64,000 nt of DNA from Arcuatula senhousia (GCA_963971305.1 OZ020309.1:5573001-5637000), one strand, 5' to 3'. Shown: positions 10,307 through 22,561, counted from the first letter of the stretch. Numbers and translations: made by a program. The notes: generated by a model not told the origin, from the letters alone.

Positions 10307-12063
10307 ACAAATACTTTTTAAAAAAATCAAAGCATACTTTTTTAACTGTTGATAGCCATTTGTTTAATATTTGTACAACATTACTTTATTGTTTTTAATT
10401 TTTCATTTTCAAGTTATATTTTATGTCCTGTAAACATTTTGTGAGTGCCTTGCACTTACAATGTATTTCACATTATTTTGCATTTTAAATGTATTTGAAA
10501 TTTGTAAATTTTAGGAAGTAACAATTTTTCAATGGCCATGATAAAAAAGAATTTTACAGAATTTAATATATTGATTGGTACATTTGTCAGTATCATCCGA
10601 TAGAAAATAATGAGATGTGGAGTCTCGCCTTGTGAGAAAATGTAAGATTTTGTGAGAATCCATTCTTTCATCTTAATCCTTGTTTGGTGTAAGGATTTTT
10701 CCTGATAACAATAAGGTAAAACGGTAAAACGGTAAATCGGTGGGTAACATAAATATGATTTCTTTTTACCATATTCAGAAAATTAGTTATAAAAGCTAGA
10801 ATATTCTTATAATGCCGTTTTATTACACTATACAATAGAAGAATAATTTTAGCATAGTTTTTTTCCACGAACACAAATTTTTTTTTCATCACACCTTTAT
10901 TATATTTTATCATTGATTCTTTACGAAATGATTATAAACAACCACACAAAAATAATATTTACTATAATAATTATTACTTGATTTATGTTTAATTAATTTA
11001 GTTATTGTTTTTATAGTTCATTGTAGCATGTTGTTTAAATATTTTTTTGTTAATGACCAGAGTTTATACTTGAACTGCAAAGTATTTATATTTGCTATCT
11101 TACTAGTATTTGTTTTCATCATTCTTATTATGGACAATGCTTAAAAGGATTAAATGCTTTAAAAAAGAGTTGTAAACATATTTCTATCAGTGATTTATGT
11201 TATTACAACAGATTTTCAAGCAAAAACAAAAAAATGAACATTATATCTTTTTATAATACTTCAAAACTGTGTTGTTAATATGCCTTATATCTAGAATTTA
11301 TTTTCAAATTATCTTCCATTTTTTTCTTTTAATCTTTTTTTAAGTCTTTGTATGTTTTATTATTATTTTTCATCATTATCATTGTTTAATGCTTAAGTAA
11401 TATATTTAAATGAAACATGACCATGATGCTTTGGTAAAACCAGAAATGCTTATAGATTTGATTATATATTTAAATGGCAAATGGTCATGATGGTTTAGTT
11501 TGAACAGAAATATTTTTTACATAATACACAAGGCTTAATAGTTGGAGATAGTCTCAAGTTCTATTATACCCATATTCTTTCATTTTATTCGATTTCAATG
11601 GTAGGCTACTGCAATCATTTGGCACCCATCGTTAATTATTTGTCTGTGGTCTTTCTGCCCTCAAACCATGAAACCAATGTGTTTACTTTTAAAGGAACAC
11701 TATAAAAATATTTCTGTTTCTGGGGAAATAATGAATATATAGCATTAAAACAGACAGAACATTATTGTCCATGCTTATATACAATGTAGCTCCTGTAACT
11801 CTTCTTAAAGTCTGAAGCCGTAGGTTTAAGGATTTCCTTTTTAGAAATAATGACCATATAGAAGCCCTTTTACCTTACAGAATGGAAAAAAACAGATAGA
11901 AAAAGGCTAGATAAACTATTCATTTAATAATAATAATAATAATAATTGTAAGGTTTTGCCAGAGAAATGTCAGGCAAGCGGTTACGGCCTATGTATAACA
12001 CTATATTTATGTATTATTTTTATGTTTTTTACTATAACATAATATTATAAACATATTACAGAT
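10307..12063. other. 3' flank of the plus-strand gene, AT-rich
   Basis: This stretch contains the presumed 3' untranslated region and spacer. There is a short AAT microsatellite at 11926-11945 and a triple GGTAAA(A/T)CGG at 10711-10740. No other gene is seen; minus-strand frames at 10468-10913 are low-complexity. Confidence 0.45.
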
Positions 12064-12802
12064 GGGTCCAAACCTAACCTGTATGCGCACCAGACTTATA
12101 AAGTGGACCAGAAGTCTGGTTCAGGTCTGCTTTTTTCTGGTCTGGTTTGGTTTAAGTGAACCTAGGTCTGCTCTAAAGTTCACTTCAAAAGCAAACTTTG
12201 CCCAAGGTCTGGTTCACTCCTTGAGTGGACCAGACTTAGAGCAGACCGAAATTATGTCTGGTCCGCTCTAGATCTGGTCCACTTTAGATTCATTATTGAA
12301 AGCAGACCAGACCAAACTTAGGTCTGGTCCGCTCTAGGTCTGGTCCACTCTTGGTTCACTATATATTAATAGCAGACCAGACCAGACTTGGAGCAGACCA
12401 AACTAAGTCTGGTCCGCTCTAGGTCTGGTCAACCTTTGGTTCACTATTAAAAGCAGACCAGACCAGACTAAGAGCAGACCAAGCTAAGGTCTGGTCCGCT
12501 CTATGCTTGGTCCACTCTTGGTTCACTATTAAAAGCAGACCAGACCAGACTTAGAGCAGACCAAACTTAGGTCTGGTCCGCTCTAGGTCTGGTCCACTCT
12601 TGGTTTACTATTCAAAGCAAACCAAACCAGAATTTAGACTGAACCAGACTTGTGGTGAGGTCTGGTCTGCTTTCCAACCAAACCAAACCAGAAAAGTGGA
12701 CCTAGGTCTGCTTCGTGGATTGGTCAAGAGAAGTAAACCAGACCAGAAAAGTGAACCACAGGTCCGCTCTAAGTTCACTTTTGTACAGGTTAGGTTTGGT
12801 CT
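12064..12802. mobile_element. Foldback element built of GGTCTGGTC/GACCAGACC repeats
   Basis: The ends are inverted repeats: left GTCCAAACCTAACCTGTA (ending 12083), and the reverse complement of 12784-12801 is GACCAAACCTAACCTGTA. Between them are at least four tandem copies, about 70-82 bp apart (near 12297, 12368, 12451, 12532), of a unit that is itself nearly palindromic (GCAGACCAGACCAGA, then TCTGGTCCGCTCT, then TTGGTTCACTATT). The short open frames inside simply translate the repeat. This is a non-autonomous foldback DNA element or an inverted minisatellite. Confidence 0.7.
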
Positions 12803-13095
12803 TTTCTGTAACTAATATTGTTTTTCATATTTAATAAATATATACGAAAATCATCATTTTGATTTTTTTATGAGACCCCAAACATTTGGAATCAAATAAT
12901 GTTTTCCCGATATCTTAGTCGTTGTTGTCGTCTGGGAACTTTTTTATTTGTTGTCCAATTAAAAAAACAACTTTTAAAATTGAAAGGAAAGGTAAAACTT
13001 GTAGAGTATGGTCATATAAAATGATATTACCTTATTTTTCCTGTAATATCATGAAATACAAATGACAACAAAGTTCCAGACAATAAATTTTGCTA

Positions 13096-13137
13096 CGCCT
13101 GACGCGCGTTTCGTCTATTTAAGACTCATCAGAGGCG
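13096..13137 (-). ncRNA. Type I hammerhead ribozyme, minus array copy 1
   Basis: On the minus strand: CGCCT, CTGATGA, stem II GTCT-TAAAT-AGAC, GAAA, short stem III, GTC cleavage triplet, AGGCG. All core positions are intact. Confidence 0.87.
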
Positions 13138-13453
13138 CTCTACCAAAAATATTGAAAATGCCAAACACTGTATGAATATGAAGAGCATAGAACAGTATCA
13201 CCAAAAATACCAAACTGGGGAACCAAATTATTACTAAGATATTCAACCTATGTCTGGGGTAGGAAGAACCTTAGGGTTTAGACAATTTTGAAATTTAGAC
13301 GGATAATTTAAAGCTTTGATGTATTCTCCAACTCAAAAGTGTTGGTGCCGGAGCGGGCTAACCTCGGGGAATTAACACTCCACCAGCAGTGCTAACCTTC
13401 ACGTGTGTTCGAAATACAAATGACAACAAAGTTCAAGACAATAAATTTTGCTA

Positions 13454-13495
13454 CGCCTGACGCGCGTTTCGTCTATTTAAGACTCATCAGAGGCG
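13454..13495 (-). ncRNA. Type I hammerhead ribozyme, minus array copy 2
   Basis: Same minus-strand 42-nt sequence with loop II TAAAT. Core intact. Confidence 0.87.
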
Positions 13496-13814
13496 CTCTA
13501 CCAAAAAAATTGAAAATGCCAAACACTGTATGAATATGAAGAGCATAGAACAGTATATTAACCAAAAATACCAAACTGGGGAACCAAATTATTACTAAGA
13601 TATTCAACCTATGTCTGGGGTAGGAAGAACCTTAGGGTTTAGACAATTTTGAAATTTAGACGGATAATTTAAAGCTTTGATGTATTCTCCAACTCAAAAG
13701 TGTTGGTGCCGGAGCGGGCTAACCTCGGGGAATTTACACTCCACTAGCAGTGCTAACCTTCACGTGTGTTCGAAATACAAATGACAACAAAGTTCCAGGC
13801 AATAGATTTTGCTA

Positions 13815-13856
13815 CGCCTGACGCGCGTTTCGTCTATTTAAGACTCATCAGAGGCG
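13815..13856 (-). ncRNA. Type I hammerhead ribozyme, minus array copy 3
   Basis: Same minus-strand 42-nt sequence. Core intact although the surrounding unit has small changes (TCTATTGCCTGG for TTTATTGTCTGG). Confidence 0.87.
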
Positions 13857-14172
13857 CTCTACCAAAAATATTGAAAATGCCAAACACTGTATGAATATGA
13901 AGAGCATAGAACAGTATAACCAAAAATACCAAACTGGGGAACCAAATTATTACTAAGATATTCAACCTATGTCTGGGGTAGGAAGAACCTTAGGGTTTAG
14001 ACAATTTTGAAATTTAGACGGATAATTTGAAGCTTTGATGTATTCTCCAACTCAAAAGTGTTGGTGCCGGAGCGGGCTAACCTCGGGGAATTAACACTCC
14101 ACCAGCAGTGCTAACCTTCACGTGTGTTCGAAATACAAATGACAACAAAGTTCCAGACAATAAATTTTGCTA

Positions 14173-14214
14173 CGCCTGACGCGCGTTTCGTCTATTTAAG
14201 ACTCATCAGAGGCG
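14173..14214 (-). ncRNA. Type I hammerhead ribozyme, minus array copy 4
   Basis: Same minus-strand 42-nt sequence. Core intact. Confidence 0.87.
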
Positions 14215-14522
14215 CTCTACCAAAAATATTGAAAATGCCAAACACTGTATGAATATGAAGAGCATAGAACAGTATAACCAAAAATATCAAACTGGGGAAC
14301 CAAATTATTACTAAGATATTCAACCTATGTCTGGGGTAGGAAGAACCTTAGGGTTTAGACAATTTTGAAATTTAGACGGATAATTTAAAGCTTTGATGTA
14401 TTCTCCAACTCAAAAGTGTTGGTGCCGGAGCGGGCTAACCTCGGGGAATTTACAGCAGTGCTAACCTTCACGTGTGTTCGAAATACAAATGACAACAAAG
14501 TTCCAGACAATAAATTTTGCTA

Positions 14523-14564
14523 CGCCTGACGCGCGTTTCGTCTATTTAAGACTCATCAGAGGCG
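14523..14564 (-). ncRNA. Type I hammerhead ribozyme, minus array copy 5
   Basis: Same minus-strand 42-nt sequence. It is the first unit in transcription order on the minus strand. Core intact. Confidence 0.87.
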
Positions 14565-14840
14565 CTCTACCAAAAATATTGAAAATGCCAAACACTGTAT
14601 GAATATGAAGAGCATAGAACAGTATAAACAAAAATACCAAACTGGGGAACCAAATTATTACTAAGATATTCAACCTATGTCTGGGGTAGGAAGAACCTTA
14701 GGGTTTAGACAATTTTGAAATTTAGACGGATAATTTAAAGCTTTGATGTATTCTCCAACTCAAAAGTGTTGGTGCCGGAGCGGGCTAACCTCGGGGAACT
14801 TACACTCAACCAGCAGTGCTAACCTTCACGTGTGTTCGAA

Positions 14841-15269
14841 AAGGCAAATATCAATGCTGTCCACCAAAAGAAATTTTCAATGTTTTTCTGATCATGTTTG
14901 AAGAGAAAAACGTAACCAGTGCTATTTTGGAATAAATTTTACGTACTTTTTTTAGATTTCCAGAGTTACTGATAGCCGGTAATTCCCCATGTTTAAAAGG
15001 CGATTTGACTTTTAATGCCATTTAAGGTTAGTCATTTCTACACGAGCTTGGTTGTTGGCATTCAGGAGATTAAGGGGTCGCCTTTGAAATATTTTTTTTT
15101 GCAACTTGAAACCTTAAACTTCAGACTACAATGAATTTGTTAGCATAGGGTTTTGGATTTTTAACACCTTTATTAGCGAAATAAAACAAAGAAACACCTA
15201 CATTTCAACAGACAACATTATACAATTCTTTAGTGGTCATTAGGGAAACAGTACATTTGTTTCCACGAG
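14841..15269. other. Non-coding stretch
   Basis: AT-rich spacer with no gene, RNA or repeat boundary that I can support. Confidence 0.4.
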
Positions 15270-15690
15270 GTACTTACTATTTCACGAGGGGTAGCGCCTG
15301 TTGAATCGCCTTGGGGTCGTGGAGATCGTGATGTGAACGTAATGGGTCGTGGATGACTACGACTGCGCTACGTAAAATTTGAACATGTTCAAAACATTCG
15401 GAGTGCGGTCGTGGTAAAAATAGAGCGTACGAACAGCGTTATGAGATCGTGAGAAGATCACAGAGCAGCCAGCTTCAGTCGTCTTGATGTCGTGGCACAA
15501 GCGTGGTAAGGTCGTACCTAAATTGACAGCCGATCGCACTACGCTAGCACCACGTTTTCGTCACGACCATGCCACGATTATAGTACGACCCATAAGATGA
15601 TACCACAATAATACTACGACCTATAGGATCATACAAGGACAACACCATGACGTTATCACGCCCTTCGTACGATCTTTCTACGTTTTACAT
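15270..15690. repeat. Foldback-like block with strand-asymmetric GTCGTGG / CCACGAC words
   Basis: The left half is dense in GGTCGTGG, GATCGTGA and GGTCGTGGATGA. The right half has the complements (CACGACCATGCCACGA, TACGACCCAT, CTACGACCTATAGG). The arrangement suggests a degraded foldback DNA element. Exact terminal repeats were not found, so the limits are approximate. Confidence 0.45.
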
Positions 15691-16120
15691 GAAACAATTG
15701 ATTCGTGTGTCTCTTGGACTGACAAAATAAAACGCATACAATTTTAATTGGTCTAGCCTTATACCAATTGGCAACAAATGCCTCCCCTAGATTTCAGTTT
15801 TGTAACCACAAGCTTAAAATTAACAAAACTCAAAATAACTATATATTTTGAAAAAAAAACGTATTCAGCGTCTTTATTTGGATGGTCATAAAGGGCGTAG
15901 AATACATATTAGCTATCTGGTGTTCGAATTTTGTACCACCATTTACTGATGAAAGTGTTCCATAGTGATCTTTACCACTTGAGAAAATAATGCTTTAAAA
16001 TGGTGTCTTTCTTTTTTATACTTGCATACTATCAAATACCAAGGAAATGTTATACCTTATTAGTCTTGGGAGATAATAAAGTTTCACAATTTAAACCAAT
16101 GTTGAAAAATAAAACATGTT
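15691..16120. other. Non-coding stretch
   Basis: AT-rich, no gene or repeat boundary recognised. Confidence 0.4.
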
Positions 16121-16498
16121 GGTTACCATGGCAACCATCAATACATGCATATTTTAATGATGTGTTAGCCCAAAATTAGTGGTTGTTCATTTTTAAGTGC
16201 AGATAATATAAAGATAAATGTTGAAATAGAGTCAGATTATTTTTTTATGTTGGTAGCATATATTCTTAAGTTTATTTTCAAATAAAGTTTGTTAAAAGTT
16301 GTCAAGGGAAATAACTTTTAACCGGTTGCTAAGCAACCATAGTAATCACAAAAAATGTGAAAAAAATGCTATAAACCAGAATATTTGATTGTAAGTTATG
16401 TCATTGCTACCTTATATTGCTTTATTAAAGCAATGTATAGTTGTTGTGATAAATATACATCACAAAGCAGCCTTAGCAACCACGGTTGCTATGGTAAC
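16121..16498. promoter_or_regulatory. Three X-box-like palindromes
   Basis: GGTTACCATGGCAACC (16121-16136), GGTTGCTAAGCAACC (16324-16338) and GGTTGCTATGGTAAC (16484-16498) resemble the RFX transcription factor X-box, an inverted repeat of GTTRCC. No promoter or gene is recognised next to them, and similar words occur inside mollusc repeats, so function is uncertain. Confidence 0.35.
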
Positions 16499-16859
16499 TG
16501 AGAAAAACAACTCCAAATTCTGATATAAACATTTCTTTTCCAAATATTTTAATATATAATTTTGCAAAAAGCTTAGATAAGTTTAATGGTATATAGATTG
16601 TTAACATAATCAGTTATTGGTCAATATCTACGCCATCTGACCTTGATTATTTCTTTCTTTCTTTATTATTTAAGGTCAAATTAATTTTAACCTTTAAGTC
16701 AGTTACATTCTTTATGTATAAAATCTAAAGTGCTCGATTTCTTTTTGCGTAAAATGTACCATACTGAAATGACACTTCATAAACGTTAGATTTTCTTAAA
16801 ACACAATATCTTTTACCTGATATTTACTTAATTTGTTACTATGCACACCATAGTGATTA

Positions 16860-17145
16860 TGTGGATGGGTGCACCATAGATTAGAAATATTGGGTAGGGA
16901 TGGGTAACAAAGGATCAGTAGTTTTTTTGAAAGCCTCCGAAAAGGGGTAGAAGTTGGTAGTGGCATAAAATTGATACTATGTGGTGCAATGCTTGTCGAT
17001 TCACAAAGAGATCTTTTATGTGCAGGCAGCGCGACACTCTTTACACACTTTCACTAGGGTCAGTAGTCAGGCTTCCGTACTATAACCTAACATGACAACC
17101 GCGGACGATGGCCAGCCACCCTCTGCAGCCACAAACGCACTTTAA
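16860..17145 (-). repeat. Degraded relative of the 3755-4230 SINE-like repeat
   Basis: The order of words matches the element at 3755-4230: a GGATGGGTAACAAAGG region, GTGGTGCAATGCTTG, TTTTATGTGCAGGCAGCGCGACACTCT, GTCAGTAGTCAGGCTTCCG and CCGCGGACGATGGCC. It lacks the GC-rich head and the ACTC tail. It is an old, partial copy. Confidence 0.5.
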
Positions 17146-17259
17146 ACAATAACAATTCTTAAATTATTTGGGTAATATACATGTACATTATATATTGTTA
17201 CATTGACATCTTTAATGTGTTTGTGTCTAGTTTGTGTGGTGTCGGTGTTGGTCGAAATA

Positions 17260-17720
17260 TGCCAATGCTTTTAAAAAACAGAGAGGTATCAATGAGCCAT
17301 TCGAATGCCTAAAGTTCCAAATGGCAAAGACAAACCCAGTTAACACAAACGAGAACTTCACGAAGAAACAGACAACACAAAAGCACATATAACAATTGAA
17401 AATCAATCATCAACGTGAACTCAAGCTGTAAATCGGGATGGGTTAGCAGTTTCTGACTGTTTCAATTCAGCGTGTCAAATTCGGTTATAACAATACAAAA
17501 CCCTTTGAAAACCAACATCTGTACTCATCAGACAGATAAAAATCCCATATTTGTGTATGAGCGCATGATGTCCGCCATTAAATGTTTAAAGTGAAAACAA
17601 CAAATGTGGAGTAACATAACCCACTAACCCAGTCCCTGTGTTAGCAATTTGCGTGTCAAGTGTGACAGCTGTATGTCCTATAAGCTCTGGAATACCAAAT
17701 CATGCAGTTGTGATTTGTAA
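17260..17720. repeat. Dispersed repeat related to copies at 24.9, 26.5 and 31.9 kb
   Basis: The run GGCAAAGACAAACCCAGTT, then ACGAGAACTTCACG, then AATCATCAACGTGAACTC recurs in altered form at 24880-24980 plus 26523-26640 (one copy split by an insertion) and at 31880-32215. No coding potential. Confidence 0.5.
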
Positions 17721-20700
17721 ACACCATAATCTGGAGCGGATGAAATGTTGCTACGCAAGAAGATAAAGCTAGAGCGAACGAAATGTTGCTACTCAAGAAG
17801 GCAATAGCCATCAAAACTATAACAGAGAGTGGTAAAACAATACTGATGGTGTTAACATAACAAGGGGTTGCACTTAGTCATGCTTGAAATAAATCAACAA
17901 GAAAATCTATATGTCAACCATCACTATTATCTGCGAGCACATTGAATTGCGATGTGAATTGAACATTTTTTTAACAATAGTATTTTCGCCCTCCGTTCGT
18001 CCGTCACATGTTTGTGGATGCAACTTTTCAAAAACCATTGGTAAAACAGATGATAGGAATGTTAATTTATTATTAATAAATAGACATTAAACCTTGAAAA
18101 AAGTTTCAACATATAACATGTAAACCATGTGCATTGTGTTCTTTTATTATTTACTCCGAATAGAATACTCCCAAAAGACAAAACAAATTGGTAGAGGCAT
18201 ATGGGAAATGATATTACTGGCTATCGTTAACCTTTGAAAAAGTTTAACCTGTGTATCCTTTGAAAAGGACAACAGGAGGAAATGGTAAACAACACCCTTA
18301 TCCTAACAGTCTAATATGTAGTGGTATTCAATTATCTCCCCTGCAGAAAACAGCTAATGTGTTTTTAAATTTTTAACGATGACAACAACGATGGCGACGG
18401 CATATAAACAATCTTCAATTTTCATTTATTACGCATGGATTTGACTACTATCATATACGTTGGACATGTTATGTTATTAACGAATCTTTTCTGTTGCGTA
18501 AACAGTTGTTTATAAGGTCAACAAAAGTGCATATTTTAACAAATCGAGTAAAACTTATTGGCCGTTGGAAAAAATTAAAATGTCAACTCAAGCTTTAAAA
18601 AATCGCACAAGGCGTAATACCTGCAGTACATTTTCGAAACTTGTGGGAATGTTAGGTTATTACCTTTTCTTTCGACAGACATTAGTTTGAAAATTATATT
18701 TTACTGTTATCATATAACGATCCATTTGAATTCAATGTGTAACTATGAAAAACTTTCAAGGGACACAACCAAGTTCTATCTTTAATAAATTATAAACATG
18801 ATAAATGGGAGGCATTCCTATTTTTAAAACGGATGACTGAATATTGAATTGGACATTTACTCCAATACAATGCAAATTCACATACTGTTGATCCCAATTT
18901 ACGGATACCGGTCAAAAAGGTAAACATGTTCTATGACATAATCAAATTCAACAGGTAAATCGTGTACTTTAAAAAAGAAGGTTGTCAAGACGGACTAGAA
19001 AAATAGGTCTTTTTCTTAATTTTATTTTGGCTTTACCTCTTGCAGTACATGTCTGAAAATTTGCAGAGGGGAAGATATACATTTAAACAAATAGTGTGAT
19101 TTTTTTCAATTTTTTATATAAAAGTTAAAGTTGTGCGATCCATTTCAGTTTGCACCGTATTCATTTCATAAGTATCCACATAATAACATGCATTAAAATG
19201 CAATCTGTTACTTTTAAAAACTCTTTTTAATTCAAAAAAGTTTATTTTATCAGCATAACTTAAAATTGGAAGAAATTTTGTACTAAAAAGAACTTTTGAT
19301 TCACTTGACAACCAGGATAAACATTCGAATTGACTTTCCTATCTTTTCCGATGAAGAGCTCACATTCTATTGTTTAAATACCACCGGTTTTCGGACTGCT
19401 AACATGGTGTCTATTCTCCTATGTATTATCCTTCTCTACGTAAAAAATCTTCCACTGGTGATTTTTTAGACTGTCTTCAGATTTCCAGCGGTAAACGATG
19501 CCGGTAATACCCACAAGAAGGCAACTAAAGTGAAATTCGTAATTCTTATAATAAGGGTGAAATATGATTTATTCGTTTCCTATTCTATAACACTCACAAA
19601 ATGGCACCAAAGACTGAAAACGCGATGTCAATTTTTTCAACGTTTTGTTTTTCACGTCCACATTTTAGGCAACGCTACGCGACGTCCTAAATATTGACTT
19701 TGACTCGAATTATCGCCAAATTTAAACGATCGCTGGAAGTTTATAACATAAGCTAAAACTATGCAGTTTATATCAAATGAAAGCTGATTTTTCTCCTCTA
19801 AATTTTGCTCGATTTACTTTTTCCAATTTCAATTCTATAAAAAAGTTATTTGTCGTCAAGTAAAAATATTATCAAAAATCCGCGACTGAAATAGAAAATG
19901 GGAAACAATTGTTTACAGTCTTTTATGAGATCGGTCAAAATATAAAATTTTAACACATTTAAATATAGAATTTTATAAACACTTCAGACATAATATTCTT
20001 TTTTTCTCTAGATGACAAAATAATCATACCGCTGAAGATTTTGTCAAGGACACCGAGTTTAAATGTTGACGAAATTTACGTTACTTTTTTACGGCCTACA
20101 TACATGACATACTTAAGTTTTTATAATAGAAATCATTGATTAGTATATATTTACAAAATAAAATTTATATTTTTGTAAACTAGAGAAAATCAGCTTTATT
20201 AATTGCCATATACTTAATATTTCAGCTGGGTTTTATAAGTGAAACATATCTTCGAAGTTGTACGACCCCTGAAAAAAACGCTTATGTACAGAATTCGGTA
20301 CATAGAAACGGTAAAGAGTTAACGGAATATTTCAGTCGGCCTGTCATTCTGTAAATCAATCAGGCAAAGAACTTATCAATTTGAAAATAAATCGTGTTTA
20401 AGTTGTTAATTTTTAAAATTTTATATCGAAGTTATGTTGATCTTGCACATGTCTCGCAAATTAAATGTACTATAAAACTCTTTGGAAATTAATATAAAAA
20501 TATTATAATCCTAAATTTGACTGGGGCTCGCAGCAGATGCAAGTTTAGACAGCTGATGTGTGTGTAGCCTATTCCACTGTCCATCTGAATGGTTTTAAGA
20601 ATTCATAATCTTTACGCCACAATACATTTTTTCAAATATAGATACAATGCTCAAAAATAGATAATCTATTATCAAATCTTTCTGCTATGTAGAGATCTCA

Positions 20701-21540
20701 TGAGATAAATCTTTGAGTTTGAATAAAGAAGGGGCTGAGAGAGAGAAAATACCATATAAACATGCAGCAGTGACCATAATTTTACGGTAAGATAAAAAAA
20801 AATTACAGAACGTACATGCACATGAAAAATTCACCTAAATTTATGTTGCTTTACATGCTTTAAAGGATTTCATTGTTTTAGACTCTTAAATTCGTGAGAT
20901 CATAGAACATTTACTACACCAATGTTTACAGGAGAGCAAAGTGCTGAGTGATAAAGGTGTAAAAACTTGGTACAATTTTATATTCCAAATTAAGAACATA
21001 CTGAAAATCAACTTAGATAATTGCAATGTAGATAAAGTACGTCTGTTGTTACTTTATGTTTTTTACTTTATGTGTCTTGTTTAATAACATACATATAGAT
21101 ATAACTTGCCTCACACACATTTTTTGAAGCCCTAGTAATACTTTTTGTTTAAGGTACTGATCGCCTATTTGAGGTTTTTTATTTTCCCCTTCCAATGTCT
21201 GTTGGGTTTTCTTGTTTTTTCTCTTTTCTTGTTTTTTCTCTTTTCTTGTTTGTTTTTGTGTTTCTTTAATGTATGTGTTTAAATCTGTACTGAAACCGAA
21301 CCCAAACTGATTAAAAGTACATGAAAATACTACTATTATCTTTATAATGCAAGGAGTGCGCAACTCTCATAAGCAATTGTACCTCAAATTTGTAATTTTG
21401 GAATCGATAGTCACATCCCCTAAATAAAAAAGGGAAAAAAATCACGATACACTCAAGGCATATAACAAAACATAGTATCGGTAACATTTCGAAAACAAAT
21501 CTAGAATGTAAAGCCTGTATATCCCACTGTTACAATGCTA
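17721..21540. other. AT-rich non-coding stretch
   Basis: I find no gene in this stretch. Open frames at 19114-19311 and 21049-21363 (minus) are short, of unusual composition (the second is rich in Lys and Gln from a TTTTCTTG tandem at 21200-21255) and lack exon context. Confidence 0.4.
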
Positions 21541-22561
21541 CAGGTGACCGAAATTGGACCACGCCTCAAAAATAATCTTTTTTAGTTGTGGTCCTACATT
21601 GAAAATCTGTTTTTCTTTGGAATTCTTGTGAAAACATTTGACTGTTTTTAAATCAGATTTTCAATATCTATTTCTCTTACTGTTTAAAAAAAATCAGGGG
21701 TCAAAGGAACCACAAATGTTAAAAATGTAAGTGTTTGTCTGGACAAATGATTTTATTTAAGGTAACCAACAAATTGATATAGAATTTGATATAATGTTAC
21801 TTACCACTAATTTACAGTGGCGGATCCAGGATTTCTGAAAAGAGGGGGCCCACTGACTGGCCTAAGAGGGGGGCTTCTTTGGTCACGCTTCAATGATTTC
21901 CTATTTATTCAACCAAATGTTTCCACCAAAAGGGGAGGTCCGCCCCTCTCCCCCCCTGGATCCGCATATACTAAAGGAGGCTTCCAATTGCATTTGAGGT
22001 TTATTGCTACTATCGTGTTAGAAAAAAAATCGAAAGGGGCTATATTGATTTTAAAACAAACTACTGTAGAACGTTATTTTTTCTTTCGATTTTTATTTGT
22101 ATTCCTCAATAAAATCTGTCAACTAAATGTATAAACGGTTTTTATGTGACATGCACTGAAACAACGTTATGGGGAGTGGGTGGTCAAAGTTGGACCATAC
22201 CCAAAAAATCAACTTTTATATTTGTGGTGCGATTTTCAAAAACTCTTTGTATTAAAATCCTTATGAAAATCACCGTGTACCATTTTCGGTCAGATTTGCA
22301 TTGTCTCCTACAGTTTTGTGGGTCAAATGAGCAAAAAACGCAAATCATAAGAGTTTGGCCTACATTGATATAAATATGTCAAATACGTATTTGTCACTAA
22401 TATTACACCACAGAAGGCATGCATGTGTCAAACACCATTGTGAGTCCTCCATGATCTGCATGTGTACAGTACAAGACAATTGACTACCTATATAGGGCCT
22501 GAAACGAACAGTGTTCAACACGATGCCGTCGTATCATTTATTTAAGTTGGAGATTGGACAA
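21541..22561. repeat. Repeat-derived stretch carrying a small inverted-repeat element
   Basis: The flanks of the MITE at 21815-21970 share words: GACCGAAATTGGACCACGCC at 21546 and GTCAAAGTTGGACCATACCC at 22183. This suggests one repeat interrupted by another or two diverged copies. Open frames here are not supported as genes. Confidence 0.35.
21815..21970. mobile_element. Short MITE with GCGGATCCAGG inverted ends
   Basis: The left end is GTGGCGGATCCAGGATTTC and the reverse complement of the right end is TATGCGGATCCAGGGGGG. Facing G-rich and C-rich tracts lie inside (GAGGGGGGCTTC, CTCTCCCCCCCTGG). A single end of the same family (GGATCCGCCTCTGG) lies at 24260-24275. Confidence 0.55.

Larger units (their letters stand above)
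13053..14840 (-). repeat. Tandem array of 359-bp hammerhead ribozyme units (minus strand)
   Basis: Five units lie head to tail on the minus strand, from the unit start TTCGAACACACGTG at 14840 down to the unit end TTGTATTTC at 13053. The total of 1,788 bp is almost exactly five units. Ribozyme spacings are 358, 361, 358 and 350 bp; one unit lacks about 8 bp near 14450 (ACTCCACC lost). Compared with the plus array, the ribozyme loop II reads TAAAT instead of TGGAT, and the body reads TTGAATATCTTAG for TTGATTATCTTAG. The two arrays are therefore separate subfamilies rather than one inverted duplication. The array lies between the two convergent RNF213-like genes. Confidence 0.9.

Noticed and set aside
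8253..14840. The two 359-bp arrays as CRISPR-like or plain satellite DNA
   Set aside because: Units are hundreds of bases long with no spacers, and each carries an intact hammerhead core. That explains them better than either alternative.
21049..21363. Lys/Gln-rich minus-strand frame of 104 residues
   Set aside because: The composition comes from a TTTTCTTG tandem. There are no homologous features, exon signals or recognisable domain.
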